The notes below the pieces were generated by a model. That model saw nothing but the letters and a program-made list of their open reading frames with translations, made no database searches and was not told the origin of the DNA. The position numbers and the translations under genes are program-made. DNA of 64,000 nucleotides from Macrobrachium rosenbergii (taxonomy: Eukaryota; Arthropoda; Malacostraca; Decapoda; Palaemonidae), in the NCBI RefSeq assembly GCF_040412425.1, contig NC_089749.1, forward strand, positions 34,657,070 to 34,721,069, read 5' to 3'. Shown here piece by piece: positions 43,498 through 53,240 of this stretch. Numbering within the stretch: the stretch's first letter is position 1; every line of letters starts with the position of its first letter.

Positions 43498-43607
43498 GTT
43501 AACCTTCAATTGTATTTAACACAGTTAGTTTAAATAATTGTGTTTATATTTGATATAAGATAATATCCTTGTCAATCCCTTTTATTGACATGAGATTCAA
43601 TTAACAG

Positions 43608-45686
43608 GTCCTCGGTCCCGTCAAGCCGTCTCTAGCGACATTGAAGATCTGGGTTGGCGGCTTTGGGCGCAATGTTGGTCAGGGCGTCCTTATGTGCTGG
43701 CAGAGGATATCTGCAACATTCTTTACCCAAATGCTAGGGCCTCTGCAGCCGTAGCTCCTGAAGTAGCTGAACCCCTGATCAACAGGATTAGGCTAGAAAC
43801 CCAGGTCTCGCCAGAAGATCAAGAGCTGTGCGGCGAAGTGGCTGAAGAAGTGGCCAACATCAACCTGGACGTCGAACCAATGGCCATCGACCCGGAGCAG
43901 GAAGGTAGGGATGTAAGTGAGGCAGGTAGTCTTATTAATCCATTATCTCTCACTTCTCCTGCGTCTTCGTCTTCATCCTTCCAAGGATTCTCTAAGAGCT
44001 CCACCCTGGGGACCCGTTTAAGTCGGTGATCCCCAAGGTGAAGTCCTCTTTGAAGACGAAGACATTACCTAAATTGACTAAACCCCGAAAACCTCATCTG
44101 TACCTAGTTCCGCCAAGGTTTCATTGACTCGAAACCTTCGACTTCCAGAAAAGCTTCTCCCTCTTCTAAGGGTCGAGAACAAAGTTGAGCAGGTCGAAAA
44201 AGCCTGACTTTGACCCTAAAGCTTTTCGCGGAGTCCATGATGAGAATGTTTTCCGAACAGGTCTCTTCTCAGTTCGAGGCAGTGTCTCGCGATCTTGCCT
44301 CGAGTCTTGAGTCGTCGGGAAAGTATGTTCAATCCTTGGCGGACAGGTTAAAGGCGCAAGAGGAGTTGCTGGCGGACTGGTTAGTTCAGGTCGGTACAGC
44401 AACGGTCCTATCCATTCAGACGCCTCTAAGCTACCAGCTTATGAGGATTCTAACCCTTGGCGTCTTGCCTTTAATGCCCCTTTCGCTAATGGTAAATTAA
44501 CCATTGAAGGTTGTGGCACCCGCCCTGTGGAAGATTACGAGTTCTTCCCAGCGGATCTTGTTTTTCCCTTCCCGGGGTATGCTCGGCTTTCCGAAGATGC
44601 CTTGGTGAGGGAAGATAAGGTTCCCAAAGAAACAGTGATCTTTCCCAGGGATATTTAGTCGGCATGGGTTAGGATCCTATCTGACTGGGAGTGTTCGAAC
44701 ACTAGATTGACCCCTCATAAGGGGCGGTTTACGATGTTCACAGTAAATGAGGATGTCCCGACTCCTTGCACCTCTAAAGTGGCAGAATTAACCCTTCAGG
44801 CGGAACAGAGGAGAAGCCTATGCCGCAGCCGTGAGACGGAGCCTACTTCTCTGCTCTTTCCAGCAGATTTAGAATGCTGGACGAGCTCGGAAACCTTTAC
44901 AGTGGGTAAACTAGATCGGTGCGCCGAATCTCTTCAGTGAACAACTACCCAGGCTTCGGAGTCTCTGATAAAAGCTGAGTATGAGGCTAGGTGCCGTCTC
45001 AGCAGATCTATCAATTCCGTCACCTCGGTGGAGTTGGCGTCTGCTGTTTACAAGGATGAACCTCTGTTCAGGGTCCTGACAAAATCACTACTGGCCTCAT
45101 TCCAGAGTGATTTGTTTGATTTCATTGTGGCAAGGAGGAACTGCCGAAAGTTTGTTCTGGCTGGCGTTTTGACCATCCGTCATGAGCCGAACAAGCTGAT
45201 AAAATCCTCTATCTGGGGACCAATCTATTCCCTGAAGCTATGGTCAACTCAGTAATCAGTGAGGCCTCAAGGGCCAACCAAAATCTTCGGATCGGTGGGG
45301 ACTCCCCTTTAAGAGGAAGTCATCAGAATTTTCGGGGCCCCAACCTAAAGGCAGGAAGAAGGTCTAGGAGGTTTCATCCTTATAAGGCACCCCAGACCCA
45401 GACAATTGTTCAGACAGTCCCGGTAGGTCAGATTGCCCAGCCCTCCACCTCCAAGGGACATCCACAATACGTTGTACTGAACCAACCGGCCCACCATCCC
45501 GCTGGTTCAACAACCTATGTTTCTCCTGCCTTCAACCCTACTTACGAGTCCCAGACCTTTCAGGGCTACCGCCAGTCCAAGGGAAATAGAGGTAGGGGGA
45601 GCTTCAGGTCTAGATCTGGCCCCAGACTCCAATCTCGAGGTAGAGGTTCAAGAGGAACTAGAGACAGCAAGTCTTACAATAAATGA
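43608..45686 (+). pseudogene. DIRS-E gag main part, several frames
   Basis: It begins in the frame PRSRQAVSSDIEDLGWRLW and continues into YVLAEDICNILYP and an acidic Glu/Asp-rich stretch (to 44,029). A helical segment (MMRMFSEQVSSQFEAV, 44,210-44,500) is in a new frame. Later pieces (44,707-44,940; 45,028-45,255) include FIVARRNCRKFVLAGVLTIR and HEPNKLIKSSIWG, a block I know as common in DIRS Gag proteins. The C-terminus (45,240-45,686) is Arg/Gly/Ser-rich (RGRGSFRSRSGPRLQSRGRG), an RNA-binding-type tail overlapping the RT frame. At least four frame changes and one in-frame stop (44,656) disable it. Confidence 0.75.
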
Positions 45687-46659
45687 ACATCCCCAGGTAG
45701 GTGGGAGGTTACGCCTCTTCAGGGACAATTGGACATTCAGTCCATGGGCCCACATATCATTTCAAAGGCCTAGGGTGGAGCTGGGTAAGGGGACCCCCTC
45801 CACTTGTCAGGTTCTATCAGACTCCAACATCAGATCTGTTAGACTATACAGAAGACCTTCTTTTAAAGAAGGCGATAAAGAAAGTCAGACATTTAAAATT
45901 TCAGGACGCTTATTCAGCGTGCCAAAGAAAGACTCAGACAAGAGAAGAGTGATTTTAGATCTGTCAACTTTAAATTCTTACATTCAATGCGACAGGTTCC
46001 GTATGTTGACCGTCTCTCAGGTGCGGACCTTACTTCCCCGTGGAGCCGTCACCACCTCTATAGATCTTACAGACGCCTATTATCATGTTCCAATAGCAAG
46101 AAACTTCTCCCCTTATCTGGGGTTCAGACTGGGAAGACAGGCTTACTCGTTCAGGGTAATGCCTTTCGGACTGAACATAGCGCCCAGGATCTTCACCAAA
46201 CTGGGGGAAGTTGTGGTACAGGAACTGAGATCTCAAGGTATCAAGGTGGTGGCTTATCTGGACGATTGGCTAATTTGGGCCTCCAGCGTCTCCGAATGTC
46301 AGAAGTCGACAAAGTTAGTGATTCAGTTCCTAGAGTATCTGGGCTTTCATATAAACATAAAGAAATCTCGTTTAACCCCGGCAACCAAATTTCAGTGGCT
46401 GGGCATTCAGTGGGACTTAAGCACCCACAAACTTTCAGTTCCCCCAGCAAAATGCAAAGAGATTGCCAAAGCAACAAGGCAGTTTCTCAAGTGCAAACGA
46501 GCCTCTCGTCGCACTCAAGAAAGAATCCTGGGTTCCCTCCAGTTTGCGTCAGTAACAGACCTTCTCCTCAAAGCAAAACTGAAGGACATAAATCGAGTGT
46601 GGCGAAGTCGAGCCAATTGCAAATTCAGAGACAAAGTCTCCCTCATACCTCAATCTTAA
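45517..46659 (+). pseudogene. DIRS-E reverse transcriptase, catalytic boxes intact
   Basis: The RT is in one open frame of 380 codons that overlaps the gag end by about 170 bp, the usual DIRS arrangement. Fingers: GRLFSVPKKDSDKRRVILDL. Motif A: TSIDLTDAYYHVPIA (about 46,052-46,090). FRVMPFGLNIAPRIFTK follows, then the catalytic box VAYLDDWLIWAS (about 46,249-46,284) and the thumb HINIKKSRLTPATKFQWLG. A TAA at 46,657-46,659 closes it before RNase H, which continues in the same frame (IHMDASLTGWG near 46,740). The start is not an obvious ATG; the listed start is only the frame's first. Confidence 0.9.
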
Positions 46660-46719
46660 AGAAAAGACTTCGTCCCTGGACAACGGCCAAAAGTCTTTCA
46701 AATCGATTCCATTACAATA

Positions 46720-47498
46720 TCCCCTCCAGCCCTTATCATCCACATGGACGCATCTCTGACTGGTTGGGGGCTATTCGCAGTACAAAGAAGGTTCAAGGAA
46801 TCTGGTCAAGCCACTTTCGTCTCTTCCACATAAACATTCTGGAAGCGATGGCAGTTTTCTTGACTCTGAAACGTTTACGTCTGGCCAGGAACATACATAT
46901 CAGGCTAGTTCTGGACAGTGCAGTGATAGTTCATTGTCTGAACAGGGGAGGTTCCAAGACAAGTCACATAAATCATGTTATGATAGCGATCTTTTCATTA
47001 GCAATGAAAAATCATTGGCACCTGTCAGCAACACATCTGTCAGGAGTAAGGAACGTGATTGCAGATTCTCTGTCAAGGACGTCTCCTCTAGAATCGGAAT
47101 GGTCCTTGGACAAGAAATCCTTCAATTGGATTCTCCAACAGATTCCCGGGCTTCAGGTGGACCTTTTTGCCACGGAATCAAATCACAAACTCACATGTTA
47201 CATAGCTCGAACCTGGACCTCGGGCGTATGCTACAGACATAATGTCAATAGATTGGAACAAATGGGAAAAGATCTATCTCTTTCCTCCAGTAAATCTTCT
47301 GTGGAAAGTTTTACACAAACTCAGGTCATTCAAAGGTCAGATAGCTTTAGTTGCTCCCAACTGGCCGAAGAGCAATTGGTTTCCGCTTCTGTTAGAGCTG
47401 AAACTCAAGGCCTTGCAAATTCCTCATCCAATATTAACCCAAGTAGTGGAAACTCAGATTGTGTCAGCTTCCTCAAGAATGCTGAATGCCCTAACTTT
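46720..47498 (+). pseudogene. DIRS-E RNase H, one frameshift
   Basis: IHMDASLTGWGLFAVQ (first Asp, 46,738-46,785) is in the RT frame. The frame changes between about 46,785 and 46,830. INILEAMAVFLTLKRL (Glu), RLVLDSAVIVHCLNRGG (Asp) and SGVRNVIADSLSR (last Asp) follow, then VDLFATESNHKL. Another shift returns to the first frame near 47,242 for the end (IDWNKWEKIYLFPP to LTLWIS, 47,511). Catalytic residues are all present, but the frame is broken twice. Confidence 0.82.
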
Positions 47499-48479
47499 AT
47501 GGATTTCATGAAGTTTTCGGCCCAGAAAAATGCTAATATTGATCCTCAAAACACGTTATTTTTGGAATCAGATAAGAGAGAATCTACCCTTCGCCAGTAT
47601 GATTCAGCAGTTAAAAAACTTGCTATTTTTCTGAAGGATTCAGACGTTCCTACTATGACTACTAATCTTACGATCTCATTTTTTAAGACCCTTTTTGACA
47701 AAGGTCTGGCAGCTAGTACAATTACTACAACTAAATCTGCCTTAAAGAAAGTATTCCTTTGGGGATTTAACATTGATCTGACGGGCTCATACTTTTCATC
47801 TATTCCTAAAGCTTGTGCCCGTCTTAGACCAACAACCCGTCCTAAAACGGTTTCTTGGTTTTTAAACGATGTATTAAAGTTAGCCTCAGACACAAATAAT
47901 GAGTCTTGCCCTTATTCGACTCTTCATAGAAAAACTTTGTTTTTAATTAGCCTGGCTTCAGGAGCTAGAATCTCTGAACTGTCAGCCCTTTCTAGAGAGC
48001 CGAATCATGTGGATTTCCTCCCATCAGGAAAGGTTCTACTCTCTCCAGATCAAATGTTTTTAGCTAAGAATGAAGATCCTCTAATTAGGTGGTCTCCCTG
48101 GAAGATAATACCCCTTTTAGAAGATCCCTCCTTATGTCCGGTGGTCACATTAAAAGCCTACCTAGAGAGAACCTCTCAGAGGTCTTCAGGTCCACTTTTT
48201 GTTAGAGAAAATGGTGGAACCATTTCCTTGAATGGCATTAGGCAACAAATACTTTATTTTATTAAACAAGCTAATCCGGATTCAATCCCCCAGGTCCATG
48301 ATATCCGGGCTGTAGCCACCTCAGTTAATTATTTCCAACACATGAATTTTGAGGAAATTAAAAAATATACGGGCTGGAAATCCCCTAGAGTCTTTAAACG
48401 TCATTATCTCAAATCCTTGGAGGCTTTGAAGTTTTCTGCTGTCGCTGCAGGGAACATTGTTTCCCCAGAGTCAGCCTAA
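47499..48479 (+). CDS. DIRS-E tyrosine recombinase, apparently intact
   Basis: The ATG at 47,499 overlaps the end of the RT/RNase H frame by 13 bp in another frame, the standard DIRS layout, and gives 326 aa. The N-terminal core-binding part has STLRQYDSAVKKLAIFLKD and LAASTITTTKSALKKVFLWG. The catalytic domain has SLASGARISELSAL (Arg about 157), VHDIRAVATS (His 267, Arg 270), TGWKSPRVF (Trp 293) and KRHYLKSL (Tyr 303). This is the R-HxxR-W-Y set of tyrosine recombinases, all in one open frame. It would integrate a circular DNA copy without target duplication. It is the only undamaged element gene in the window. Confidence 0.92.
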   Translation: MDFMKFSAQKNANIDPQNTLFLESDKRESTLRQYDSAVKKLAIFLKDSDVPTMTTNLTISFFKTLFDKGLAASTITTTKSALKKVFLWGFNIDLTGSYFSSIPKACARLRPTTRPKTVSWFLNDVLKLASDTNNESCPYSTLHRKTLFLISLASGARISELSALSREPNHVDFLPSGKVLLSPDQMFLAKNEDPLIRWSPWKIIPLLEDPSLCPVVTLKAYLERTSQRSSGPLFVRENGGTISLNGIRQQILYFIKQANPDSIPQVHDIRAVATSVNYFQHMNFEEIKKYTGWKSPRVFKRHYLKSLEALKFSAVAAGNIVSPESA

Positions 48480-48899
48480 TATTGTTTTATAATATTTTAT
48501 TGTTGGTAATTTGTAATTGTAATTGTTTGTATTTGCTTGCCCTACCAGTTGGTACTTCTCACCTACCTGCCTCGCTTGTATTCCCGTCCTTCCTATCTTG
48601 TTGTCTGGGTTTGGGTTGCTTCTCAATCCATTCCTGGCTTTGCTTTATCACCTTAGTTGTTAAGTTTTCACTAAATATTGTTTTATAGGTGATGGTTACT
48701 AGTTTGTTTATTAATCTTAAGATTGTAACCACATTAATTTGCATTAATTAAGTTAGTTATTGTCCTTTTGTACTAATTTATTTTTATATTTGCTTTTCTG
48801 GATTAGTAAAAAGCATATTCAAAATAAAAATTTTATTTTATCCTTAATACATTAATCCTTTTTAAATTTGCAAGCTTCTTTGGTCAATTCTCTGCTACT
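48480..48899 (+). other. DIRS-E noncoding tail
   Basis: AT-rich stretch between the YR stop and the ICR; no gene. It includes AATAAA-like sequence near 48,821. Confidence 0.6.
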
Positions 48900-48990
48900 A
48901 TTTCACTCAGCGACACAGGACAAGCCCAGAAAAGGGATTTTGACAAAGGAAAAATCTATTTCTGGGTGAAGGCCTGTGTCGCTCAGTGAA
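48900..48990 (+). repeat. DIRS-E internal complementary region
   Basis: 48,900-48,932 is the exact complement of the left end (41,482-41,514) and 48,930-48,990 is the exact complement of the right end (49,311-49,371). The two parts share an AAA at the join, which marks the circle-junction trinucleotide (TTT on the sense strand). In the DIRS1 model this region templates joining of the two ends into a circle. Confidence 0.96.
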
Positions 48991-49050
48991 CCCATCCCTC
49001 TCTTTATTTCCCACCCTGATCTAGCCAAAAAAGCTTGGGTGCTATTTCGG

Positions 49051-49371
49051 GATGGTGCATTGTGGGTAGAATTAGTAGTAGCGGTGGTGGGACCGTTGTA
49101 TCGGCACCTCTTAGGCAGAGGGGTTTTGGTGAGGAGGAGTCTATTGGGTTAAGTGTCTGTGGTAGTGGCTTCCACTCGCTCCTAGATGACATACCGACAT
49201 CCTATAAGGATGTATCGATCCAGAGGTAGTAACTCTGGCATCCTATTGGCTTTTTTCTCTGGTATATCTAGCAATACTTATACCTAGAAATGTGTGCTGT
49301 ATAGGGACATTTCACTGAGCGACACAGGCCTTCACCCAGAAATAGATTTTTCCTTTGTCAAAATCCCTTTT
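49051..49371 (+). repeat. DIRS-E right ITR
   Basis: Inverted partner of 41,482-41,773 with an extra outer extension (about 49,328-49,371) that the left ITR lacks. It ends CAAAATCCCTTTT. Such a longer right end is typical of DIRS1-type elements. Confidence 0.93.
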
Positions 49372-49739
49372 ATGATTGATTTACAGTATTTACCATGCAG
49401 TTGGCTGTCATGAAACATTCCAGTTGTATAACCAGGGCTCATTGCATACAATCTTGAATCACCCATATGTGAAGGAATTGGGCTTAAATGTCATCTGATG
49501 ATCAGCCAGCTCTCTCCAGGTTAGAAATACAGTGGTATGATGCAAGTGAGGCTTTAAAGTGCTCTGGGCTGGGGTTGGAAGATTAGAAGCTTAACTGGTT
49601 TTGATAGCAGAATTAGACTGAGCAAGTGCCACCCACTGAATAATCAAGGTGTTTCTGTTGTGATCAGACTGATTGAAGGCAGTATCCCCATGAGAATCAA
49701 AAGAAATGAACAGTGGGAGTCATGGTTATTGCTCTTGTG
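49372..49739. other. Intronic spacer, no gene seen
   Basis: No recognisable coding or repeat structure; possibly decayed DIRS-A RT. Confidence 0.35.
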
Positions 49740-51583
49740 AGGAGTGGGAGATGTAAGCAGTAGCTGCTGCTGCTATAATTACCAGTTGATCCACAACCCG
49801 AGGAGTGTTATGTGGATCTTAAGACAGTTTCAGGAGTCTCAGCGTCCAGATAGGCACTCCTTTGATAACAATGACACCAAGATAGTACCATGGTTACACT
49901 ATCCTCCTCCAAAGACTTTTCATTTTCAGGAACGTTGACCAGGGCAACAGTCTCCTACACTTCCTTTCTTGGGGCTTAAGCACTGTTCTTTGTAGACTTT
50001 CAAGAGTCTTAAGATCCAAGATAGACACTCCTTGGTGTGATAGCACCGACACCACGGTAGGGTAGGGCCATGGTCAACAAAAGGTCCTAGTGTCCTTTCA
50101 TCGCTCTATTGCAGTGCAAGTACATGAGCAGACAGAAGAACATTCAGTGCAGTGGCCAACCATACATCCCAAGCAAAATGGATGTCATTATAATATTTTT
50201 TCACTAAAGTCAGGAGATAAGGACAGTTGATCTTGGTACCTTAACTTCCGGATTCATTCAACCTCTGAAGAAGCTTGATCATAGTCCTTCTTTCTTGACT
50301 TACTGAAATTGGCGCTGTTCTGTTCTGTCTTCTTGCACCTTTGAATAAAGTAAACATCTTTGGTACCCATTTACATCTAGAAGCTTATGCCTTTCATCAT
50401 TCTGCATGTTTCGAAAGTGTTCAGTGAGGTGGATCGTTCCACTTCCTTGGTCCTGTGGTGTCAGTGACAGTATGACATCTATGGTGCCTCCGTAAAGACT
50501 AAACTTTCAACCCAATGCTATCGACTCGTTCGTTATCTTCAAGTTGGCCAAGAAACGGTGTCCAAATTGTCATTTCTCTGACTAGTGAGATGATCAGTTG
50601 CATGTACCCTGCAACTAACCTGTCAGCCGAACACTAGGATGGAATGTAATCCTGCAGATCATATTCATCTCCTTTTACCTTGGGACATTGCCCATAGGTC
50701 CTTGGACTCCTTTTCCTTGGATCCTGTGGTGGATGCTCAACAAGTCATTTAGTTCACCCAGCTCTTGAGGGACAGGTTGTATCTCACCTACAATGTGCCA
50801 CTGCTAGGAGAAGGTGTGTGTGGGTCTGGCATCCTCCCTTTTTCCTGTCTTTCCTCCTCTTCCAGTGGGCAGAGGAACAGTGAATGAGTCGTCACATGCT
50901 GGACTGGCATGCGTGGAGATGATCTAGATGACTGAGTATCCTATCTATAATCTAACTATTTGTATTAGTAGATGCAAATCCTTCCTTCTCTCTAGCAAGG
51001 GAGAGAGGGACTAACTATGAGCAAACCAGTTGGTTATTCTTAGCTTTATAGTCTCCGACACTGTGGGTTCATCCAAACCTTTTTGAATCAAGGATATTAC
51101 ATTCCTTTAATGCAAAATGCCCAGAAGTCTGATGATTAAACATCTCTCTTGTTCAGTAGATCAGAGGTATGGTCTCCTTCCTTTGCTCTTTCATGAACAG
51201 AAGAGAGTACCCAGGTGGGCCAAACTACCAGTCAGTTTAGAGATTCACTCGGAATCCTCCCTCCAAAAGTAAGTCTCCCATATGTAAATCGAAGGTTTGT
51301 ATTCGTGTAGGAACAAGCGACAAATCTTTTGAATAATTTGTATTTTTCCTAACATACAAGCCTGAGGTCTTTACATTAAGGACCCACCTCTTACCACCCC
51401 TCATTCTCTTACCTGGGCCAAAAGTTAAATTGCATAGAACTGAATGTATAGCAACTTGGTGGGCGGTGCTTCCGCCCCTACCATCAGTAACTGTTACCAT
51501 AACCAACCTTGCAAAAGTTAATCCCATATGTAAAGACCTCAGGTTTATATGTTAGGAAAAATACAAATTACTTAAAAAATTTG
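49740..51583 (+). mobile_element. DIRS family A relic with ICR and right ITR
   Basis: RNase H remnants (about 49,860-50,190) and the YR C-terminal part (50,520-50,750, matching 9,388-9,690) are present with many stops. The following noncoding tail matches 9,700-10,200. ICR lies at about 51,283-51,375 and right ITR at about 51,376-51,583; the terminal segment near 51,529-51,583 is complementary to the second ICR half. The left part is missing. It ends about 330 bp before TMEM126-like exon 2. Confidence 0.75.
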
Positions 51584-51909
51584 CCATATTTTGCTGTCTG
51601 TTGTACCTTTGTTGGCACAGAATGTAAAGCTATATAATGGAGAGGTAAGTATTGAGAAAATGCATCTTGAATTATGTATTTATATCATATGAGATTAGCT
51701 GTCATATCAAATTCATTTCATCAGATTTGTAACTATGAATGAGGTGGATCCACTTACTTTTTCACATTTATTGGTGTTTCGTATTGATATTTTAAATTCT
51801 TCCAAGGAAGAAAGGCTTCTCATTTTATTAGCTTAACACAGGATTGTAATGGTTCATCTGTTATGTATAGGAGGCTAATGTTGCTTCTCACCTTCTGCTT
51901 TTCCTCTAG

Positions 51910-52081
51910 ATATGCAATAAAGAATTATCCACTTGTAACTGGACTTGCCAGTTCCCTCTCGGGTGCTTACATCAATAGCTACTACAGGCAAAAGGTCAAG
52001 TTGCGTAGCAGAGTCTTCTTTCCAACAGCCGTTCCTATGATCTTTCTACCAGTTTTTGTGAGCACAATTTTGCATCACCAG
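51910..52081 (+). CDS. TMEM126-like protein, exon 2 (57 codons plus one base)
   Basis: Acceptor TTTTCCTCTAG ends at 51,909; donor CAG|GTATG at 52,082. The exon supplies the last base of a split codon and then YAIKNYPLVTGLASSLSGAY, INSYYRQKVKLRSRV and FFPTAVPMIFLPVFVSTILH. Two hydrophobic segments flank a short basic loop, matching the first two membrane helices of TMEM126 proteins (vertebrate family members have a similar asparagine plus YR/FRR loop). These are mitochondrial inner-membrane proteins that help assemble complex I. Exon end is in phase 0. Family call is by recalled similarity, strengthened by exon 3. Confidence 0.82.
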
Positions 52082-52393
52082 GTATGAAAATTCAAGTTAA
52101 TGTATACAGTATTGAAAGTGTATAATTCCAAATATGAATTAAATTTTATTTGTACAGGTACAGTATTCAGTTCTTGTATACTTAGATTCATGCTTACACT
52201 GTAACCATATTCTTAAAAATGCCTTTATTGTAAGTTGACTTTGAAGTTGGAAACAGAATTACAACTCCTGTGTATGGTGGACCCTAGCAAGAAGCAATTG
52301 AACATATTGGTTATAAATTTCATGAACAAGTCAGCCTGAGAATTAATGTCATCTGTCCTGCTTTGATGTGTTGTCCTATAATCATTGATTGCT

Positions 52394-52560
52394 AGAGAAT
52401 GGTTAGGTGGTAAAGGTGTTTCTTTTTTTTACTCTCAGATCTTGGTCTGATTTTTTTTTTATTTTGCCTTTATGTCATAGAGAATGGTTAGGTAGTAAAT
52501 GTTTCATTTTTTACTCTTGTATTATGGTCAGATTTTTTTCATTCTGCTTTTGTCTCGCTG
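52394..52560. repeat. Intron 2 tandem duplication, 85-bp period
   Basis: Copies start AGAGAATGGTTAGG at 52,394 and 52,479, each ending in a T-rich tract. Confidence 0.8.
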
Positions 52561-52681
52561 CTGTCAAAAATGAATGAAACACATGGAATTGATTTTTGTA
52601 TTTCTCATATGAAAATCAATTCCATGTGTTTCACTCATTTTTGACAGCAGTGAGACACAAAAGCAAAATTTTATCAAGTTT
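52531..52681. repeat. Intron 2 near-perfect palindrome
   Basis: 52,553-52,596 and 52,612-52,655 are reverse complements with two mismatches in 44 bp, loop 15 nt; a weaker complementarity extends outward (TGCTTTTG and its partner). No transposase; probably a small MITE. Confidence 0.85.
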
Positions 52682-53111
52682 TTATTTCCTGAAATTTTAT
52701 AATTTTTGGAAATAAAATCTTTTTCAGGTGATCAGCTCCTTTATCAGTTTTCGAGCACTAACTCGTGTAGTATATTTAAACCACTGAATTTTAGGATTAT
52801 CAAATTTCATAATTAGTCTTTAGGCCAGATTACATGTAATTAATTTTTCAATACCTTTACTAAATACTTAGTGATGGTTGCTTTTGATGTATCTAGCATA
52901 CAGTATATAAAAAAATAAGGCCAGTAAATGAGACTATCCTCTTTTTTTTTAAGGAAGCAGGTCTATTTAACTGGATAAGCTGACACTGAGTTTTATGCAT
53001 TACTTTTGCCCAGTATTGCTCATTATGGCTTACCTTTATCTAATTTTTGGCCAGCAAGTAAAATGAGGATATAATATGCGGTTTTAATTTTATACTTACT
53101 TTCCTCCCCAG

Positions 53112-53240
53112 TTTGTGCAACGTCCATTAATCCTACAGAAATTTCAGTGTCCAGTGTGTATTGAGTTGAGAGGAGGTGCCATACAGCTATTTGCAGGATT
53201 CATTTATCCAATGGTCTTGGGACCAGTGGTTGCATTCCAT
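53112..53240 (+). CDS. TMEM126-like protein, exon 3 (43 codons)
   Basis: Acceptor TTTCCTCCCCAG ends at 53,111; donor CAT|GTGAGT at 53,241. It is exactly 129 bp, phase 0 at both ends. The protein is FVQRPLILQKFQCPVCIELR followed by GGAIQLFAGFIYPMVLGPVV. A CxxC pair followed by R and G, then a glycine/proline membrane segment ending in YP...P, is the pattern of TMEM126 proteins (human family members have a CxxC in the same place). The remaining C-terminal membrane segment expected for a protein of about 190-200 aa is not in the window as far as I can see. Confidence 0.85.

Larger units (their letters stand above)
41482..49371 (+). mobile_element. DIRS-like retrotransposon, family E, near-complete
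   Basis: Total about 7.9 kb: left ITR (41,482-41,773), long GC-richer leader, gag, RT, RNase H, YR, noncoding tail, ICR (48,900-48,990), right ITR (49,051-49,371). The ITRs differ at only about two sites over some 275 bp. The ICR matches the left end exactly over 33 bp and the right end exactly over 61 bp. No target duplication is seen, as expected for YR insertion. The YR frame is open; gag and RT/RNase H carry shifts or stops. It is in sense orientation within intron 1 and is the youngest-looking element in the window. Confidence 0.93.

Noticed and set aside
45987..47498. The 830-codon frame 45,987-48,479 taken as one protein
   Set aside because: Its first 240 or so codons are an off-frame reading of the RT, followed by RNase H pieces; only the part from 47,499 is the YR gene.
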